A DNA stretch of 64,000 nt. Origin: Thiomonas sp. FB-Cd (lineage in GTDB: Bacteria; Pseudomonadota; Gammaproteobacteria; Burkholderiales; Burkholderiaceae_C). The stretch is from assembly GCF_000733775.1 (NCBI RefSeq), contig NZ_JPOE01000005.1, forward strand, positions 1,302,001 through 1,366,000, read 5' to 3'. Below the pieces are notes generated by a model. That model was not told the DNA's origin. It saw nothing but the letters and a program-made list of their open reading frames with translations, and ran no database searches. Shown piece by piece: positions 58,086-64,000 of the stretch. Both the position numbers and the translations under genes were made by a program. Position 1 is the stretch's first letter, and the number at the start of each line of letters is the position of its first letter.

Positions 58086-58978
58086 TCAAGGCCTCGCACC
58101 CAGCACGTCTTGCGCACAGTCCAGAGCCTTGCGCGTGTAAACGTCACCGAACAGCAAAGCGTGATTGAGCAGGTGGTAGAGCTGGTACAGCGACCGGCGC
58201 CGCGCGTACCCCGGGTGTAACGGGTAACGTGCGCGGTAGGCGGCCCAAAAGCCCGAAGGCGGGCTGCCGAACAGTTCCACCATCGCGAGTTCAGCCTCGG
58301 CATCAGAGTGACTGACAGCGGGATCGAAGATGACGGGGGCGCCTGCAGCATCCGTTGCCCAGTTACCGCTCCAGAGGTCGCCATGAATCAGACTGGGGCG
58401 TGGCGTATGGCCATCGGCGAACAAAGCGGGCAAGGCGTCGCACACAGCATCCACAGCACTCAGCAGAGCCGGGCACGCAGCGCGCGACATGAGCCGTTGG
58501 CGCATCGCATCAAGGCGCATGTCGCGCCAAAAGGCGATCCAGCAGCTGACATGGTCGCTGTGCGTCCAACCATTGACCTGCACGGTGGCGCCAAGAAAAT
58601 TTGCTTCGCCCCAGCCGAAGCGGTCTTGGGGTTGCGCGTGCATGGTCGCCAGTTGCTCGCCAAATCGCGCGCTGCACGCGGCGTCGGCGGGCCGCAGATC
58701 GAGCCACTCCAGCGCCAGTAGCGAACCTCCAGACGGCAGATCTGCGAGCGCCGCAATCGTCGGCGTGCGGATGCTCCCATTGGCGGCAAGAGCGCGCAGG
58801 CCGACGGCCTCGGCGTGGAGCATCGCGGCGCGGTCTTCGGGTGCGGTTTTGAGAAATAGTCGAAGACCTGCCTGATCGCGCGCCAGCCAGGTTTCGCAAA
58901 AGCTGCCGGAGCGCAGCGGGCGTAGGGTCCAAGCCCCGCCGAATGCGGCGCGCAACGCGTCGCAAATGGCCTCAGTGG

Positions 58979-58982
<4 letters not shown>
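58086..58982 (-). CDS. Fructosamine/ketosamine-3-kinase family protein
   Basis: Aminoglycoside-phosphotransferase-fold kinase (298 aa) that phosphorylates sugar adducts on amines so that they fall off (deglycation). Catalytic loop [11 protein letters not shown] and metal-binding [16 protein letters not shown] are intact, as is ATP-site GSFCETWLA. The start overlaps the uvrA stop by 4 bp, so translation is coupled to uvrA. Confidence 0.92.
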
Positions 58983-61912
<2,930 letters not shown>

Positions 61913-62512
61913 GGCGGCAATTCAGTGCAACACATAACTATAGGCGCGCAAGCACTGTCGCGCAGTCGGTCGAGCCGCAACATTCGATCGCGCGCAAATG
62001 AAAGGTCTGCAAAGTCCTGCGCGGCAACCCGCTGGAATGTTTGACCTGGATGGGCGACGGGTCCGGTCCCTGAGTGCGGGGAAAGAACGCGCGGATGCCA
62101 CGGGTATCCTTCGGGGCGTGTGCATGGGTTTGGTGATGCTGTATATCTGACCAATATTGAGGGGTGGGAGAGGCCCGGGCCGCACCGTGAAGTGCGTGGT
62201 GCAGCCGTGCCGCCAGCGGCTGGAAATCACCAAAGCTCCTGCGCGCATAGGGCCAGCGGCGCACGGCGCCGGGCCAAGGGCAGGATAATGTCACGGCCAA
62301 GCCTTTGCGTAATGTCAAGGCCAAGGCTCTGCGGTCGGGAAAGATTCAGCGAGAATTCGCGTTGGCCCTTGGCACCGAAGCAACGGGCACGGGTCACACA
62401 GTCGTCTTGCGCGGGCCGGCTTGAACTTCGATCACGACGCGGCGCCGACCAGCGAGAGGTAGCCCTGCCCCGCGGCTTCTGCAGGATTGTTCGCATTTTT
62501 CATCTTCATCCC
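61913..62512. other. 600-bp gap between divergent uvrA and MFS genes
   Basis: No gene supported; frames running through it toward the transporter are Arg/Ala-rich and lack family similarity. Contains a possible uvrA -10 element near 61940 and a tandem 24-bp repeat at 62286-62333. Confidence 0.45.
62286..62333. repeat. Tandem 24-bp direct repeat, two copies
   Basis: Two adjacent units, each beginning TAATGTCA and ending TGCG, match at 21 of 24 positions (GGCCAAG in the middle of both). It lies 180 bp before the transporter start. Function unknown; a paired regulator site or replication slippage are both possible. Confidence 0.6.
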
Positions 62513-63784
62513 ATGTCCGATACCACGAGCAGCAACGCAGCCCCACCAGAAGCGTCTTCCGGCATGACAGCACTGGAACGCCGCGCCAGCATGACTCTGG
62601 CATCCATCTATGGCCTGCGCATGCTCGGGCTGTTCCTGATCTTGCCCGTCTTTGCCGTGTACGCCGAGCACCTGCCTCTTGGGCACAACAAGACACTGGT
62701 GGGCTTGGCGCTGGGCATTTACGGATTGGGCCAGGCGTTGCTGCAGATCCCCCTCGGCGCGGCCAGCGACCACTATGGGCGCAAGCCTGTCATGATCTTC
62801 GGCCTGACCCTGTTTGCGCTGGGCTCCTTTCTGGCGGGGTCCAGCGATAACCTTTACCTCATCATCGCGGGCCGGGCGGTCCAGGGCACCGGGGCGATCT
62901 CCGCGGCGATCTCCGCCATGATTGCCGATGCTACGCGCGAGGAGCACCGCACCAAGGCAATGGCCATGGTGGGCATGACCATTGGGCTGAGCTTCATCAT
63001 TTCCCTCGTGGCCGGCCCCGCGCTTTACAACCTCATCAGCGTTCCTGGCATGTTCATCCTCACCGGCGTGATGGCGCTCGCAGCAATCGCAGTGATCATC
63101 TGGGTGGTGCCCAATGTGCCCATGGTCACGCATTCGGAGGAACTCCAGGGCCACTGGGCGCGTGCGGTGTTCACGAGGCCACTCATCAAGCTGGATTTTT
63201 CGATCTTTGTTGTCAATTTTCTCCAAATCAGCATGTTCGTGGTCGTGCCGCTGGCGCTGGTGAAATACGCCGGCATTCCGCTTTTGCACCACTGGATGGT
63301 TTACTTGCCGGTGGCGGTGCTGTCTTTCGCGCTGGCCATACCCGGCATCATCTGGGCCGAAAAACACGGCCATATGAAGGCGGTGTTCGTCGGTGCCGTG
63401 GCGCTGCTCGTGCTGACCATGCTTGGCTTCGCTGCTGGGTACACCAGCGCGTTGGGCTTGATCGCGGCGTTATTTTTCTTCTTCGTCGGATTCAATGTGA
63501 TGGAGGCCCTCCTGCCATCGCTTGTGTCGCGCACGGCGCCGCCCAGCCGCAAGGGTCTGGCCCTGGGAATCTACAACACCGGCCAATCGCTCGGCCTGTT
63601 TGCGGGTGGTGCGGTCGGCGGATTGCTGGCCCAGCACTTCACCAAGGAGGCGGTGTTTCTGGCAGCGGCCACGTTGGCTGGGCTGTGGCTTCTGGTGGCG
63701 CTCACCATCAAGCCGCCGGCGAAGCGGCGCCAGGCGCAGGCGCACACAGCTCAAACGCGGCAGCGCCACGCCCGCGCGGGTTGA
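62513..63784 (+). CDS. Major facilitator superfamily transporter (YajR-like)
   Basis: Twelve-helix MFS protein of 423 aa. Motif A is GAASDHYGRKPVMIFGL between helices 2 and 3, and DHA1-type drug-efflux features follow (AGRAVQGTGAISAAISAMIA). ATG 62513 lies just before the conserved part. In betaproteobacteria an MFS gene of this kind commonly sits between uvrA and ssb, as here. The substrate is unknown. Confidence 0.9.
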   Translation: MSDTTSSNAAPPEASSGMTALERRASMTLASIYGLRMLGLFLILPVFAVYAEHLPLGHNKTLVGLALGIYGLGQALLQIPLGAASDHYGRKPVMIFGLTLFALGSFLAGSSDNLYLIIAGRAVQGTGAISAAISAMIADATREEHRTKAMAMVGMTIGLSFIISLVAGPALYNLISVPGMFILTGVMALAAIAVIIWVVPNVPMVTHSEELQGHWARAVFTRPLIKLDFSIFVVNFLQISMFVVVPLALVKYAGIPLLHHWMVYLPVAVLSFALAIPGIIWAEKHGHMKAVFVGAVALLVLTMLGFAAGYTSALGLIAALFFFFVGFNVMEALLPSLVSRTAPPSRKGLALGIYNTGQSLGLFAGGAVGGLLAQHFTKEAVFLAAATLAGLWLLVALTIKPPAKRRQAQAHTAQTRQRHARAG

Positions 63785-63923
63785 GTTCTTTCGCAGTTGC
63801 GGGTGGCGCCACCGAATTGGCGCGCTATCCTTGCTTTTGTTGTGGCTGCGTGCTTACACCGCGCGGCTAATACGCTCTGTTGCTCGGGCTTTCATCAATT
63901 TTGATCTGCTTGCAGGAATCTCC

Positions 63924-64000
63924 ATGGCCTCCGTAAATAAAGTCATCCTTATCGGCAATCTCGGGCGTGACCCTGAGGTGCGTTACGCCCCCTCAGGGGC
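63924..64000 (+). CDS. ssb: Single-stranded DNA-binding protein, 5' part
   Basis: The first 25 codons read MASVNKVILIGNLGRDPEVR and continue YAPSG, the invariant start of bacterial SSB with its OB fold. The gene is cut by the window end. Position after the uvrA-divergent MFS gene is the standard betaproteobacterial arrangement. AGGA lies about 10 bases before the ATG. Confidence 0.95.
   Translation, partial: MASVNKVILIGNLGRDPEVRYAPSG

Noticed and set aside
61913..62010. LexA box upstream of uvrA
   Set aside because: No CTGT-N8-ACAG was found; CTGTCGCGCAG near 61955 lacks the second half-site.
62120..62512. In-frame 131-codon extension of the MFS transporter
   Set aside because: Composition is Arg/Ser-rich, crosses the tandem repeat, and family N termini begin near ATG 62513.

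Overview
The window looks like one contiguous stretch of a GC-rich betaproteobacterial chromosome, order Burkholderiales. Gene order and protein style resemble Thiomonas-like organisms; the genus is an inference from remembered synteny and was not tested. Diagnostic features are the fur/bamE/dapB/exbBD block, a Mg-type HemB beside HemJ, the intact atpIBEFHAGDC operon and the uvrA-MFS-ssb arrangement. About 65 protein genes, one tRNA, two related IS200/IS605-type elements and one candidate small RNA are supported. The ends cut through the neighbourhood: exbD is complete at the left edge and ssb is truncated at the right.

Layout. 0-5.2 kb: exbD, exbB, dapB and bamE run leftward, divergent from fur across a candidate Fur box; then hprK, ptsN and hpf. 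5.2-6.1 kb: gene-free and hairpin-rich. 6.1-7.0 kb: corA. 7.0-14.4 kb: a tightly overlapping eight-gene operon (FAD amine-oxidase-like protein, DUF1365, cyclopropane-fatty-acid-synthase-like methyltransferase, chalcone-isomerase-like protein, GPH-type transporter, DUF3833 lipoprotein, SDR, SnoaL-like protein), the known singlet-oxygen/lipid-modification gene set. 14.7-17.5 kb: folE2, an exported glutathione peroxidase and a divergent MerR regulator that carries the CarH/LitR B12-photoreceptor signature, with three phased operator-like sites between the last two. 17.7-26.1 kb: ClC, rfaE2, rpoN, lptB, lptA, dsbA, a SPOR protein and argS. 26-28 kb: psiF and rlpA. 28.1-29.6 kb: IS copy 1 (tnpB only). 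29.7-38 kb: a small secreted protein, miaB, dacA, hydrolase, ferredoxin, vanZ-like, hemJ, hemB and a CopD-like protein. 38-45.7 kb: the ATP synthase operon with promoter and terminator. 46-47.9 kb: IS copy 2 (tnpA plus tnpB), inserted at the rmlC stop codon. 47.9-49.6 kb: rmlC, rmlA and tRNA-Met. 49.6-58 kb: enoyl-CoA hydratase, M61 peptidase, EAL protein, ravA-viaA-DUF364 and a frameshifted dienelactone hydrolase. 58-64 kb: fructosamine kinase, uvrA, MFS transporter and ssb.

Most interesting readings. (1) A CarH-type light sensor stands divergent from a 9.2-kb block transcribed in one direction (gpx, folE2, lipid operon), suggesting a light/photo-oxidative stress regulon. (2) A minus-strand small RNA candidate between hemJ and hemB has two anti-Shine-Dalgarno CUCCUCCC motifs and a strong terminator. 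(3) The two IS copies are complementary: copy 1 lost tnpA but keeps intact tnpB, while copy 2 keeps tnpA but its tnpB start codon is mutated. (4) Two genes (ferredoxin and dienelactone hydrolase) are each broken by one missing base in a homopolymer, which may be sequencing error.
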